From the NCBI GenBank assembly GCA_037442205.1, contig JBBIQS010000031.1, positions 16,613-80,612 on the forward strand: DNA of 64,000 bases, in the 5' to 3' direction. Below are positions 17,722-26,023 of the stretch, in pieces (the first letter of the stretch is position 1; every line of letters starts with the position of its first letter). A model generated the notes under the pieces. The model did not search any database. It was given only the letters and a program-made list of their open reading frames with translations, and was not told where the DNA came from. This DNA comes from JBBIQS01 sp037442205 (GTDB taxonomy: Bacteria; Myxococcota; Myxococcia; Myxococcales; UBA5297). The translations under genes and the position numbers were made by a program.

Positions 17722-17758
17722 CCCCCTACTCCTGAGGCGCCAGCCGAAGGAGAGGGGG
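17722..17758. repeat. Short palindromic repeat, copy P1
   Basis: CCCCCTACTCC (17722-17732) faces GGAGAGGGGG (17749-17758) across a loop that reads TGAGGCGCCAGCCGAA. The same stem-and-loop design with a near-identical loop occurs at 44822-44857, 27 kb away, so this is a small dispersed repeat rather than a chance hairpin. It lies between the lipoprotein gene and hemH. Confidence 0.55.
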
Positions 17759-17813
17759 ACCGAGGGGGTGAGGGTAGCGGGGCGGCGGGAAGCGTGGAAA
17801 CGAGGAACCTGGC

Positions 17814-18425
17814 CTACAGCGTGAGGTTGACGTTGTAGGTGCCGTCGGGCGAGACCGCGGTACCGGTGATGGTGGTGTTGCCGGCCTTGCGGCGGACCTT
17901 GCCAGTGCCGTCGTCCTCGAGCTGGCCGGTGATCGCCAGGTTGAGGGTCACGTCGCCCTGCAGATCGCCGGTCATCTTGAAGGCGCCGACCACGGTGCCG
18001 GTGAGGGTGCCGGTGGGGATGTCCTTGAGCTGGAGGGTGAGAGCCGGCTGCAGGGCGGTGTCGGTGGGGGTGTCGTAGGTGATGCTCACCTGCTGGTCCT
18101 GCCCGGGGATCTGGACCTTGCCGTCGGTGTAGCCGGTCATCCCGACCTTGAGCCGCATTCCCTTGTTGGCCGAGGAGCCCTGATCGACCTGGCCGGTGAT
18201 GGTCAGCGTTCCGGCGGCGCTGCCATTGGCGGTCTGGGCGGGGATGTTGGCGCTCGAGGCGGCGTTGAAGCCGGCGAAGCCGAGGGTCAGCGACTTCTGG
18301 ATCGCCCCGTCCAGCCCGATGTAGGCCAGCCGCGCCTTCTCGTCGGAGTTGAGCGAATTGCCGCAGCCGAGCAGGCCGACGGCGACCAGCGACAGCACGG
18401 CCACTGCGAGATTTCGAAGGTGCAT
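17814..18425 (-). CDS. Secreted lipoprotein, beta-rich, unknown function
   Basis: A 203-residue protein with a classical lipoprotein signal: positive N-terminus, hydrophobic AVAVLSLVAVG, lipobox LLGC with Cys21. The mature part begins with a short helix (DEKARLAYIGLDGAIQ) and continues as Thr/Gly/Val-rich beta strands. Its layout (lipobox, short helix, then alternating strands ending with a dGtYnvnl-type motif) resembles the lipoprotein at 30706-31257, and the two may be distant paralogues. No catalytic motif is visible. It is upstream of hemH on the same strand but 169 nt away, with a palindromic repeat between. Confidence 0.8.
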   Translation of the reverse strand: MHLRNLAVAVLSLVAVGLLGCGNSLNSDEKARLAYIGLDGAIQKSLTLGFAGFNAASSANIPAQTANGSAAGTLTITGQVDQGSSANKGMRLKVGMTGYTDGKVQIPGQDQQVSITYDTPTDTALQPALTLQLKDIPTGTLTGTVVGAFKMTGDLQGDVTLNLAITGQLEDDGTGKVRRKAGNTTITGTAVSPDGTYNVNLTL

Positions 18426-18537
18426 GGAAAGCCTCGTTTCGAAGGCCGGCGGTCCGGCTCGCCAGCGCGATGGTGCCCATACTTCCTAGCACTTCAGTCG
18501 CTTATTGGATCCATTCGCGCGCCTGCTGGCCCAGCTC

Positions 18538-20352
18538 TCAGCCGACCGAGACCTCGACGTCGATCCCGACCTTCTTGAGCAGCGCCAGGGCATTGGTGGT
18601 CGAGACCACCCCGCGGCGCAGCCGATAGTCGAAGAGCATCTCGCCGTCCTTGATCTGGTCGGTGAAGTGGACGTTGCTGACCCGGCCGCCGGTCTGCTCT
18701 TCGAGGGTGCACAACCCCAGGTCGTGGGTGGCGATTCCGCCGATGGCCCCGCGGTCCACCAGCCGCCGCAGGATCGCCCGGCTGGCGGCATGGCGCTCGG
18801 CGGTGTTGGTGCCCTGCAGCACCTCGTCGAGCAGGAACAGCGACGGGCTCTGCTGGCAGCCGTCCACCACCATCTTCAAGCGCCGCAGCTCGGCGTAGAA
18901 GAACGACAGCCCCTGCGCCAGCGAGTCCTGGATCCGCATGCTGGTGCGCACGTCCAGCAGGCTCAGCTCGAGCTTCTGGGCGCACACCGGGCCGCCGGCC
19001 AGCGCGAGCACCGCGTTGACCCCGAGGGTGCGCAGGAGCGTGGTCTTGCCCGACATGTTGGAGCCGGTGATCAGCAGCGCCCGGACCGAGTCGCCCAGCT
19101 CGACGTCGTTCACCACCCGCCGCGCCTCGGGGATCAGCGGATGTCCCAGGCCCTGGCCGCACAGGCGCGGGCCTTCTTCCTTGAGAACCGGCCAGCTCGC
19201 CGCCGGATTGTCGAAGCAGAAGCGGGCGAGGCTGCTCAGAGCCTCCAGCTCGCCCAACGCCTCCATCCACAGCCGCAGCCGCTTGCCGGCGCGCGACTGC
19301 CAGCGCACCAGCGACCCGGCGAAGTGCAGATCCCACAGCCCCAGCACGTTCACCGGGAAGTGGAAGAGCGGCTGCATCCGCAGCTGCAGGAAGCCGGCGT
19401 CGCGCACCAGCCTCGCCATCTCCACCGACGGCGGCGCCCCGGAGGAGCGCAGCGCCTGCGACAGCTGGGCCAGCTTGGGCGAGGTGAACTGCGTCCTCTC
19501 CGCGACCTCCAGGAGCTTCTCGAAGCGCAGTAGCTTCTCGCCGCGCGCCGAAATCGCGTTCGACAGCCTGCCGACCCCGCGCACGGTCAGCCCGATCAGC
19601 GCGGCCTGGACCGCCACCACCGCCAACCAGAGCCAGCTGGGGATCCACTTCTCCCGCCCGGCGAGGAACAGGGCCAGCGTCAGCAGCGGCAGGGCCCGAG
19701 GCAGCCAGGGATTGGCGGCCCAGGCCGGAAGCGGTGAGGGGCCTTCCGCCCAGGCGATCAGCGCGGCGACGTCGGGCTTCTCGCGGGCCAGCAGGCGCCC
19801 CTCGCACTCGAGCGTCTCGCGCAGCTCGAACAGCGGGGCCAGCTCGCGCACTGCCTCCTGGCGGGCGGCGACCTCGGCGAGCGGGGAAGGCGCCGACAGC
19901 CAGCGCCCGAGAACGTCCTCGCCGGGCCGGATGGTGGTGGCGTCCACGAGCTGGAAGAGCGAGTGGGCCCCGAAGATGTCCAGGTCGCGGGCGTAGGGGT
20001 GCTCGGGGTCGAGGAAGCGCTCGCCCTTGGCCGGCAGCGAGTCCCAGCGATCCTCCAGGCGCGCCAGGCCGTTGTCGTTGATCTGGGCGCGGATCTTCGC
20101 CCGCTGCTCGCGGCCGATGACCCGGTCGTGCCAGAGGGCGACGGCGATGAAGGAGGCGAAGGCGGCCAGCGCGGGCCACAGCACCTCGTTCGGCAGGCGG
20201 TGGATCCAGACCAGCACGGCCAGGGCAGCCGCGGCCAGGAAGAGGACGAGCCGGGTGTTGGCCAGCCTCAGGCCCTGCCGGTCGAGCTTCTGGGCGAGCT
20301 GCTCGAAGTCGTGCTTGCGGCTGCGGTAGAGGTCGAGAGGGCGCTGCGGCAT
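18538..20352 (-). CDS. Membrane-anchored MutS-family ATPase
   Basis: A 604-residue protein with the MutS ABC-type ATPase at its C-terminus: P-loop ITGSNMSGKTTLL (Lys436), signature-like SFFYAELRRL, Walker B LFLLDEVLQG (Asp509-Glu510) and ATHDLGL. The mismatch-recognition domain of MutS is absent. Instead two N-terminal hydrophobic helices (about 34-50 and 56-74) and a further hydrophobic pair (about 205-245) place it in the membrane. The start at ATG 20352 has no SD but has TATAGA 7 nt upstream; a longer frame upstream is antisense to the next gene and spurious. It belongs to the poorly studied MutS-related membrane proteins, and its substrate is unknown. Confidence 0.85.
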   Translation of the reverse strand: MPQRPLDLYRSRKHDFEQLAQKLDRQGLRLANTRLVLFLAAAALAVLVWIHRLPNEVLWPALAAFASFIAVALWHDRVIGREQRAKIRAQINDNGLARLEDRWDSLPAKGERFLDPEHPYARDLDIFGAHSLFQLVDATTIRPGEDVLGRWLSAPSPLAEVAARQEAVRELAPLFELRETLECEGRLLAREKPDVAALIAWAEGPSPLPAWAANPWLPRALPLLTLALFLAGREKWIPSWLWLAVVAVQAALIGLTVRGVGRLSNAISARGEKLLRFEKLLEVAERTQFTSPKLAQLSQALRSSGAPPSVEMARLVRDAGFLQLRMQPLFHFPVNVLGLWDLHFAGSLVRWQSRAGKRLRLWMEALGELEALSSLARFCFDNPAASWPVLKEEGPRLCGQGLGHPLIPEARRVVNDVELGDSVRALLITGSNMSGKTTLLRTLGVNAVLALAGGPVCAQKLELSLLDVRTSMRIQDSLAQGLSFFYAELRRLKMVVDGCQQSPSLFLLDEVLQGTNTAERHAASRAILRRLVDRGAIGGIATHDLGLCTLEEQTGGRVSNVHFTDQIKDGEMLFDYRLRRGVVSTTNALALLKKVGIDVEVSVG

Positions 20353-20359
20353 GGCGCTG

Positions 20360-20365
20360 TCTATA
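20360..20365 (-). promoter_or_regulatory. Candidate -10 element of the MutS-like gene
   Basis: On the minus strand TATAGA ends 7 nt before the ATG at 20352, with no SD sequence between. It is a member of the leaderless-type set described in the findings. Confidence 0.3.
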
Positions 20366-20454
20366 CCGCGCCCGCCCGGCGGCCGCCCAGATGAGTCTCC
20401 GAGGTCGGCAGAAGGCGCTTGCTTCATGCGGGTCAAAATGGTGAAGCTGCCGGC

Positions 20455-21012
20455 GTGAGTGAAATCGCCCCCGGATTCCTCGTCGCGGTCCCGCAGATGG
20501 CCGACCCCAACTTCCAGCGCGCGCTGGTGCTCGTGCTGGAGCACTCCGATAACGGAGCGATGGGGCTGGTCATCAATCGCCCCGCGCCGGTCCGCCTGGA
20601 CGACGTCGCCAAGTCGCACGACTTCAAGCTCGGCGGCGGCTACGAGAAGGCCCACGCCTTCCTCGGCGGCCCGGTCGAGCCGGAGCGCGGCTTCGTCCTC
20701 CACGACCGCCCGGATCTGCCGGAGGCCATCCAGCTGATCGAGGGGCTCTACGTCTCCGGCTCGCTCGATTCGCTCAAGGAGCTGTTCCAAGGCCCTCCGG
20801 AGCGCTTCCGGCTCTGCCTGGGCTACGCGGGCTGGGGCCCGGGGCAACTGGAGAGCGAGCTGCGCGAGGGCTCCTGGATCACCGCCGCCCCGAGCAGCAA
20901 GCACGCCCTCGAGACCCCGGCGCCGCTGGTCTGGGAAGTGGTGCTCAGAGAGATGGGCATCGACCCGGCGATGCTGATGCAGGGCGGCGGCCACGGCGGG
21001 GCGATGCAGTAG
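20455..21012 (+). CDS. YqgE/AlgH (UPF0301) family protein
   Basis: A 185-residue protein matching the AlgH/YqgE family: GFLVAVPQMADPNFQRALVL at the start, followed by the conserved HSDNGAMGLVINRP stretch, the GGPV turn and a C-terminal GYAGWGPGQLESEL motif. The molecular function of this family is not firmly known; in Pseudomonas AlgH affects alginate regulation. GTG 20455 is chosen because the family begins within a few residues of GFLVA; an in-frame TTG at 20419 would add 12 unmatched residues. It is divergent from the MutS-like gene (102 nt) and convergent with fumC. Confidence 0.9.
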   Translation: MSEIAPGFLVAVPQMADPNFQRALVLVLEHSDNGAMGLVINRPAPVRLDDVAKSHDFKLGGGYEKAHAFLGGPVEPERGFVLHDRPDLPEAIQLIEGLYVSGSLDSLKELFQGPPERFRLCLGYAGWGPGQLESELREGSWITAAPSSKHALETPAPLVWEVVLREMGIDPAMLMQGGGHGGAMQ

Positions 21013-21027
21013 CCTCGACGCCTCCGC

Positions 21028-22419
21028 TCACCCGCTCCCGACCATCTCCTCCGGCCGCACCCACTGGTCGAACTGCTCGGCGGTGAGGAACCCCAGCTTG
21101 AGCGCGGCCTCCTTGAGGCTCAGCTTCTCGCGGTGGGCGAGCTTGGCGATCTGCGCCGCCTTGTCGTAGCCGATGTGCGGATTGAGCGCGGTCACCAGCA
21201 TCAGCGAGCTCTCCACGTTCTTGGCGATGCGCTCGCGGTCGGCCTCGAGTCCCTGGGCGCAGTGCTCGTCGAAGCTTCGGCAGGCGTCGGCCAGCAGCCT
21301 CACGCTGTGCAGGAAGGCGTGGGCGAACAGCGGCATGAAGACGTTGAGCTCGAAGTTGCCCATCGACCCGGCCACGGTCAGGGCGGTGTCGTTGCCGAAG
21401 ACCATGCAGCAGGCCATGGTCATCGCCTCGCTCTGAGTCGGGTTGACCTTGCCCGGCATGATCGACGAGCCGGGCTCGTTCTCCGGGATCCTCAGCTCGC
21501 CCAGGCCGGCGCGCGGGCCCGAGGCCAGCCAGCGCACGTCGTTGGCGATCTTCATCAGCGACGCCGCCAGCGCCTTGAGCGCCCCGTGGGCGAAGACCAG
21601 CCCGTCGCGCGCCGCCAGCGCCTCGAACTTGTCGGGCGCGCTGACCAGCGGCGCCCCGGTCTGCTGCGCCAGCTTCGCCGCCACCCGCGCCCCGAGCTCG
21701 GGATGGGCGTTCAGGCCGGTCCCCACCGCGGTCCCGCCGATCGGCAGCTCGCACAGGTGCCACAGCGCCGAGTCGAGGTGCCTCAGGCCGTGGTCGAGCT
21801 GGCTCGCCCAGCCGCCAATCTCCTGGCCGAGGGTGAGCGGCGTGGCGTCCTGCAGGTGGGTGCGGCCGATCTTCACCACGTCCTTGAACTCCTCGGCCTT
21901 GCCGCGCAGCGTGTCGCGCAGCGCGGCGACCGCCGGGACGAGGTCGCGGCGGATCGACTCCACCGCCGCCAGGTGGATGGCGGTGGGGAAGGCGTCGTTG
22001 GTGGACTGGCCCTTGTTCACCTCGTCGTTGGGATGGACCCGCCGCTTCTCGCCCCGCTCGCCGCCCAACAGCTCGCTGGCCCGGTTCGCCAAGACCTCAT
22101 TGACGTTCATGTTCGACTGCGTGCCGCTGCCGGTCTGCCAGACCACCAGCGGGAACTCGCCGTCGTGGCGCCCGTCGATCACCTCCTGGGCCGCGCGGGC
22201 GATGGCCTCGGCCTTCTCCTTGGGAAGCAGCCCCAGCTCGGCGTGGACCTGCGCCGCCGCCTGCTTTACCGTCGCCAGGGCGCGGATCATCGCCGCCGGC
22301 AGCCGCTCGCCGCTGATGCGGAAGTTCAGCAGCGACCGCTGCGTCTGTGCGCCCCATAGCCGATCGGCCGGCACCTCGATCGGCCCGAAGCTGTCCTTCT
22401 CGATCCGCGTGGCGGCCAT
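21028..22419 (-). CDS. fumC: Class II fumarate hydratase
   Basis: FumC interconverts fumarate and L-malate in the citric acid cycle. The 463-residue length is typical, and the superfamily signature GSSIMPGKVNP is present near residues 317-327; it carries the mobile catalytic Ser and the Lys. Other family stretches are SGTQSNMNVNEV near residue 100, the NKGQSTNDAFPT loop with substrate-binding residues, and GRTHLQDATPLTLGQE with the catalytic His region. The iron-free class II enzyme is oxygen-stable. A GGGAGGAG SD precedes ATG 22419. It stands alone, convergent with algH. Confidence 0.96.
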   Translation of the reverse strand: MAATRIEKDSFGPIEVPADRLWGAQTQRSLLNFRISGERLPAAMIRALATVKQAAAQVHAELGLLPKEKAEAIARAAQEVIDGRHDGEFPLVVWQTGSGTQSNMNVNEVLANRASELLGGERGEKRRVHPNDEVNKGQSTNDAFPTAIHLAAVESIRRDLVPAVAALRDTLRGKAEEFKDVVKIGRTHLQDATPLTLGQEIGGWASQLDHGLRHLDSALWHLCELPIGGTAVGTGLNAHPELGARVAAKLAQQTGAPLVSAPDKFEALAARDGLVFAHGALKALAASLMKIANDVRWLASGPRAGLGELRIPENEPGSSIMPGKVNPTQSEAMTMACCMVFGNDTALTVAGSMGNFELNVFMPLFAHAFLHSVRLLADACRSFDEHCAQGLEADRERIAKNVESSLMLVTALNPHIGYDKAAQIAKLAHREKLSLKEAALKLGFLTAEQFDQWVRPEEMVGSG

Positions 22420-22745
22420 GGCTCCTCCCTCGTCAGTCCCTCGGGGTCAAATATCCAAGGCGGCAGGGCAGGGCAAGCACGCTCCCGCTCGGCCGGCCCG
22501 GAGGCGGCCTTCGAATCCCCGAGAACCGCCACTGCCTTCGGCCGGCTCAGAGCTTCGGATCCGAGCGGCTTCCAACCCTGCGCTCGGAATGACCGGAAAG
22601 AGCGCCGCGTTTGGACGCCCAGCAAGCGAAGCTTGGCTTGCCCGGATGGCCGTTTGCGGGTTAACCCTTCGCGCCGCGAAGCCTTCGGGCGGCCGCGGTG
22701 TTGACCACGGACCAGATTCCCCCGCGGTTCTTTGGAGGCGCCAGG
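22420..22745. other. 326-nt intergenic region with a degenerate REP-like stretch
   Basis: The divergent spacer between fumC and lgt has no supported gene. Around 22540-22605 it reads like a decayed member of the dispersed REP-like family (CTTCGGCCGGCTCAG followed by a GCTCGGAATGACCGG end). TTCGAATCC at 22508-22516 resembles a tRNA T-arm, but no acceptor or anticodon stem surrounds it. Confidence 0.45.
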
Positions 22746-23552
22746 TTGATTCCCTACTTCGAGTTCCCCACCTACCACCTCGGCCCGTTCACCATCGAAA
22801 TCTTCGGAGTTTTCGCGGCCTTGGGCATCTACCTCGGCGCGCGGCTGTCGGCGGGGCGGGCGGCGAGGATGGGGCTCGATCCCCAGCCGCTGGTCGACTG
22901 GGCCATGTGGGGCGTCATCGGCGGCATCTTGGGCGGCCACTTCGCCCACCTCTTCCTCTACCACCCCGAGGAGCTGCAGGACCCCAAGCGCATCTTCATG
23001 GTCTGGGACGGGCTCTCCTCGTTCGGCGGCCTGCTCGGCGGGCTGGCGACGGCGATCGTCTACTTCCGCCGCAAGAAGATCAGCCTGCTCTCCTACGGCG
23101 ACGCCTTCGCCCTGGGGATCGCGCCGGGCTGGGGCGTGGCGCGCATCGGCTGCTTCCTGGTCCACGACCACCCCGGCATCCGCTCCAGCCTGCCGTTCGC
23201 GGTGGCCTATCCCGGCGGCGCGCGCTTCGACCTGGGGCTCATCGACGCGCTGGCGCTGTTCGCCATCGCGGTGCTGCTCTACGCGCTCGCCCGGCGCGGC
23301 TCGCTCAAGGGCGCGCTGCTGCCGCTGCTGGCGGTGCTCTACAACGTGCAGCGCTTCCTCACCGACTTCCTGCGAGCCTCCGACGTCTCGTACCACGACG
23401 CGCGCTACCTGGGCCTGACTCCGGCGCAGTACATCGCCATCGGGCTCACCGCCTGGGGCGCCTGGATGCTCGCCCGCCACTTCGCCGCGTCGGGCGCGGC
23501 CTCAAATGCCTCCGCCCCCGGCGACAAGCCGGCCGAGAGGATGGCCTCCTGA
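22746..23552 (+). CDS. lgt: Prolipoprotein diacylglyceryl transferase (Lgt) family protein
   Basis: Lgt transfers diacylglycerol to the lipobox Cys of prolipoproteins in the inner membrane. The 268-residue product has about seven hydrophobic helices, the ARIGCFL motif with Arg133 and a C-terminal TDFLRASD segment with Arg210, matching the two essential Arg of E. coli Lgt. However, where E. coli has the HGG motif (His103) this protein has SSFGG (Phe93), and NGE after the first Arg motif is replaced by VHDHPG, so it is a divergent member. TTG 22746 is the start because GGAGG lies 7 nt upstream and the family begins xIPYxxxP. Many lipoproteins in the window need such an enzyme. The stop overlaps the next ATG (TGATG). 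Confidence 0.85.
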   Translation: MIPYFEFPTYHLGPFTIEIFGVFAALGIYLGARLSAGRAARMGLDPQPLVDWAMWGVIGGILGGHFAHLFLYHPEELQDPKRIFMVWDGLSSFGGLLGGLATAIVYFRRKKISLLSYGDAFALGIAPGWGVARIGCFLVHDHPGIRSSLPFAVAYPGGARFDLGLIDALALFAIAVLLYALARRGSLKGALLPLLAVLYNVQRFLTDFLRASDVSYHDARYLGLTPAQYIAIGLTAWGAWMLARHFAASGAASNASAPGDKPAERMAS

Positions 23553-24118
23553 TGCGCGTCTCGGTCCCGCTGCGCCACGCCTACAAGCTGCTCAACCACG
23601 GGCCGACGACTCTGCTCACCTCCGCCGCCGAGGGCCGGGAGAACGTCATGCCCGCGGCCTGGGTGATGCCCCTCGACCTCGAGCCGCCCAAGGTCGCGGC
23701 GGTGATCGGCTCCGACAGCTACACCCGCGAGCTGCTCGAGAAGAGCGGCGAGCTGGTGATCAACGTCCCGTGCGCCAGGCTGGCGGCCCAGACCTACGCT
23801 GCCGGGCAGGTGAACGGGCATGGCAAGGACAAGCTGCGCGAGCTGGGCTTCGCCACCAGCCCGGCCAGCGCGGTGAAGCCGCCGCTGATCGATGGCTGCG
23901 TCGCCTGGCTGGAGTGCCGGGTGCTGCCCGAGCCGAAGGTGCGCGAGCAGTACGACCTGGTCCTGCTGGAGGTGGTGGCGGCCTGGGCCGACGGCGAGGT
24001 CTTCGTCGACTCCGAGTGGCGCTTCGAAGGCCATCCCGACAAGCGGACCCTGCACCACATCTCCAAGGGCGTCTTCCTCCTGGACGGCGAGCGGCTGGAC
24101 GTCCAGTCGAAGCGCTGA
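23552..24118 (+). CDS. Flavin reductase-like FMN-binding protein
   Basis: A 188-residue protein of the flavin reductase/FMN-binding split-barrel family. Visible features are the N-terminal PTTLLTSA strand, VMPAAWVMPLDLEPPKVAAVI, and the ELVINVPC segment that usually contacts FMN; the C-terminal region has the expected HxR-type FEGHPDKRTLHHI stretch. Such proteins reduce flavins with NAD(P)H or bind FMN for an unknown redox partner. It is translationally coupled to lgt through a one-base overlap. No partner monooxygenase is visible nearby, so its biological substrate is open. Confidence 0.85.
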   Translation: MRVSVPLRHAYKLLNHGPTTLLTSAAEGRENVMPAAWVMPLDLEPPKVAAVIGSDSYTRELLEKSGELVINVPCARLAAQTYAAGQVNGHGKDKLRELGFATSPASAVKPPLIDGCVAWLECRVLPEPKVREQYDLVLLEVVAAWADGEVFVDSEWRFEGHPDKRTLHHISKGVFLLDGERLDVQSKR

Positions 24119-24125
24119 GGGGTTT

Positions 24126-24155
24126 TTGGTTGCGGCCGCGGTGCGGACCTATACT
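24126..24155 (+). promoter_or_regulatory. Candidate promoter of the small Cys protein
   Basis: TTGGTT (24126-24131) and TATACT (24150-24155) are separated by 18 nt, a good sigma-70-like match in GC-rich DNA. The ATG at 24183 would have a leader of about 20 nt. Confidence 0.45.
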
Positions 24156-24182
24156 CGCAGTGCACCAGCCCGGACTGCGCCC

Positions 24183-24470
24183 ATGTGTCTGGCCAAGCGG
24201 CACGTCGACTACCTCGAGCAGAGCAACGAGCGCGAGTTTCGCGACGGCAAGAGCTCCTACGAGACCTACGTCCGCTTCACCGACATCGTCGATCGCTGCC
24301 GGGGTTGCTCCTTGATGGACAACGGCATGCACGGCGACATCACCGGGGAGTGCCGGCTGCAGTTCCTGCGGGTGTTCGTGTCGATGAAGCGCGACGCCGC
24401 CGCCAAGCCGGAGCAGCGCCGCCCGCAGCCGCCGGCCCCGCCCAAGGGCGCGCCCGAAGGCGAAGGTTAG
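24183..24470 (+). CDS. Small cysteine-containing protein, unknown function
   Basis: A 95-residue protein from ATG 24183. A well-structured core (about residues 5-70) has three Cys in the pattern C-x2-C-x17-C (residues 39-59), which could bind zinc or another metal. The last ~25 residues are a Pro/Ala/Lys tail. The start follows a good promoter and is the first ATG of a separate transcript; the larger frame upstream is a shadow of the flavin reductase gene. It lies ahead of the sulfur-transfer genes tusA and mnmA-like, but 160 nt of repeat separates them. No family recognised. Confidence 0.65.
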   Translation: MCLAKRHVDYLEQSNEREFRDGKSSYETYVRFTDIVDRCRGCSLMDNGMHGDITGECRLQFLRVFVSMKRDAAAKPEQRRPQPPAPPKGAPEGEG

Positions 24471-24524
24471 TGCGCGGGCAGCGCAAACCCTCTACAACGA
24501 GGCCGCATCTAACCAGCCCGGCCC

Positions 24525-24629
24525 CCCTTCGGCAGGCTCAGGGCAGGCTCAGGGCGGGCTCAGGGCAGGCGCGGTCGAGAGCCCTTCGACTCCGGCCTCG
24601 ACAGGCTCGGCCTCCGCTGAGCGAGCGGA
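24525..24629. repeat. REP-like dispersed palindrome, copy B, with 11-bp tandem repeats
   Basis: The CTTCGGCAGGCTCAGGG and CCTTCGACTCC parts match copies A, C and D. Here the core has expanded: the 11-bp unit GGCAGGCTCAG occurs at 24531-24541, 24542-24552 and (one change) 24553-24563, followed by a partial fourth. It ends directly before the tusA-like gene. Confidence 0.6.
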
Positions 24630-24632
24630 TGA

Positions 24633-24914
24633 ATGGCCGCAGAACAACCTCAGGATCCGATTGCCGTGAAGCCCGAGAACCTCCCCGTGCCCGACCGCAG
24701 CCTGGACGCCCGGGGCAAGTTCTGCCCGGTCCCGGTGGTGGAGTTGGCCAAGGTGATCAAGGAGCTGCCGGCGGGGCAGGTGGTCGAGGTGTGGGCGACC
24801 GACCCAGGGATGCAGGCCGACGTGCCCGCCTGGTGCCGGGCCAAGCGCCAGGAGCTGTTGGCGCTGTGGAGCGAGGGCAAGGTCTTCAAGGCGCAGGTGC
24901 GCAAGGTCGTTTGA
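24633..24914 (+). CDS. TusA-family sulfur carrier
   Basis: A 93-residue protein with the TusA hallmark LDARGKFCPVP, active-site Cys31 in the CPxP motif. TusA proteins accept persulfide sulfur from a cysteine desulfurase and hand it on for thio-modification of tRNA or other sulfur pathways. The remainder (VVELAKVIKELPAGQVVEV...) has the family's beta-alpha-beta-alpha-beta fold. It is 26 nt upstream of an MnmA-like thiouridylase gene, which makes tRNA 2-thiolation the likely destination of its sulfur (inference). The first ~20 residues are an extension relative to E. coli TusA. Confidence 0.85.
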   Translation: MAAEQPQDPIAVKPENLPVPDRSLDARGKFCPVPVVELAKVIKELPAGQVVEVWATDPGMQADVPAWCRAKRQELLALWSEGKVFKAQVRKVV

Positions 24915-24940
24915 CGAGGGGCTTTTCGGGAGCTTGAGCG

Positions 24941-25993
24941 ATGTCGACGAAGAAGGTGAAGGCGATCGGGCTGTTGTCGGGCGGGCTGGACTCGACCCTG
25001 GCGCACGCGGTGGTCAAGGCGCAAGGGGTCGAGGTCAAGGCCATCAACTTCTACACCGGCTTCTGCATCGTCGAGACGCAGCGGCGGCTGGGGCGCACCC
25101 GCAAGGACGGCAGCGTGCCGCGCAACGACGCCCTGCACGCCGCCGCCGGGCTGGAGACCGACATCGAGATGGTCGACATCTCCGGTCCCGAGTACCTGGA
25201 GGTGATCACCAAGCCCAAGTACGGCTACGGGGCCAACGCCAACCCCTGCGTCGACTGCCGGATCTTCATGTTCAAGAAGGCCAAGGAGATCATGGAGCAG
25301 GAGGGGGCGGACTTCGTCTTCACCGGCGAGGTGCTCGGCCAGCGGCCCAAGAGCCAGCGGCGCGACACCATGCGCATCATCGAGCGCGACAGCGGGCTGA
25401 CCGGCAAGGTGATCCGGCCGCTCTCCGCCAAGCTGCTCGAGCCGACCGTCCCCGAGACCGAGAAGCTGGTCGACCGCGAGAAGCTGCTCGACATCAGCGG
25501 CCGCTCGCGCAAGCGCCAGATGGAGCTGGCCGATCAGCTCAAGATCGCCGACTACCCGCAGCCGGCCGGCGGCTGCTGCTTCTTGACCGACGAGTCCTTC
25601 GGACGGCGCTTCCACGATCTGATGGCACGCCGGCCGGATCGCCACCTGTCGCAGGACGAGATCCCGCTCCTGGCCACCGGGCGCCACTTCCGGCTGAGCG
25701 GCAACGCCAAGCTGATCGTGGGCCGCAACGAGGGCGAGAACGTGCTCTTGGGCGACTACGCGGTGGCCCCGCGCTGGAAGGTCGAGGTCGCCGGGCTGAT
25801 GGGCGCGGTCGGGGTGCTGGAGGGCGAGCCGACCGACGAAGAGCGGGTACTGGCCAGCCGCATCGTCGCCCGCTACGGCAAGGGCAAGGACGAGCCGCAG
25901 GTCGAGGTGGAGTGGACCCGCGGCGAGGACAAGCGGCGGATCGCCGTCCAGCCGTTCCGCGAGGAGAAGGATTTCGACGCGCTGCGGATCTAG
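24941..25993 (+). CDS. MnmA/ThiI-like PP-loop tRNA thiouridylase
   Basis: A 350-residue protein with the PP-loop ATP-pyrophosphatase motif SGGLDST (13-19). A MnmA-like catalytic site is suggested by NPCVDC (Cys103, Cys106), comparable to NPCxxCN of MnmA, and by GGCCFLTDESFGRRF (Cys212, Cys213), comparable to the second catalytic Cys region of MnmA. It would activate a tRNA uridine with ATP and add sulfur delivered by the upstream TusA-like protein. It differs from canonical MnmA in its C-terminus (about 230-350), which lacks the usual beta-barrel order, so the exact modified position is uncertain. A strong terminator closes the operon 30 nt downstream. Confidence 0.85.
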   Translation: MSTKKVKAIGLLSGGLDSTLAHAVVKAQGVEVKAINFYTGFCIVETQRRLGRTRKDGSVPRNDALHAAAGLETDIEMVDISGPEYLEVITKPKYGYGANANPCVDCRIFMFKKAKEIMEQEGADFVFTGEVLGQRPKSQRRDTMRIIERDSGLTGKVIRPLSAKLLEPTVPETEKLVDREKLLDISGRSRKRQMELADQLKIADYPQPAGGCCFLTDESFGRRFHDLMARRPDRHLSQDEIPLLATGRHFRLSGNAKLIVGRNEGENVLLGDYAVAPRWKVEVAGLMGAVGVLEGEPTDEERVLASRIVARYGKGKDEPQVEVEWTRGEDKRRIAVQPFREEKDFDALRI

Positions 25994-26023
25994 CTGAGCC
26001 CGCGGCTCTCAGGCCGAGATCTG

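Noticed and set aside
20353..20994. Upstream extension of the MutS-like frame to 20994
   Set aside because: The extra 214 codons are exactly antisense to the algH-like gene and carry no family similarity.
22500..22520. tRNA T-arm-like GCCTTCGAATCCCC
   Set aside because: No acceptor, D or anticodon stems can be folded around it; it lies in a degraded repeat.
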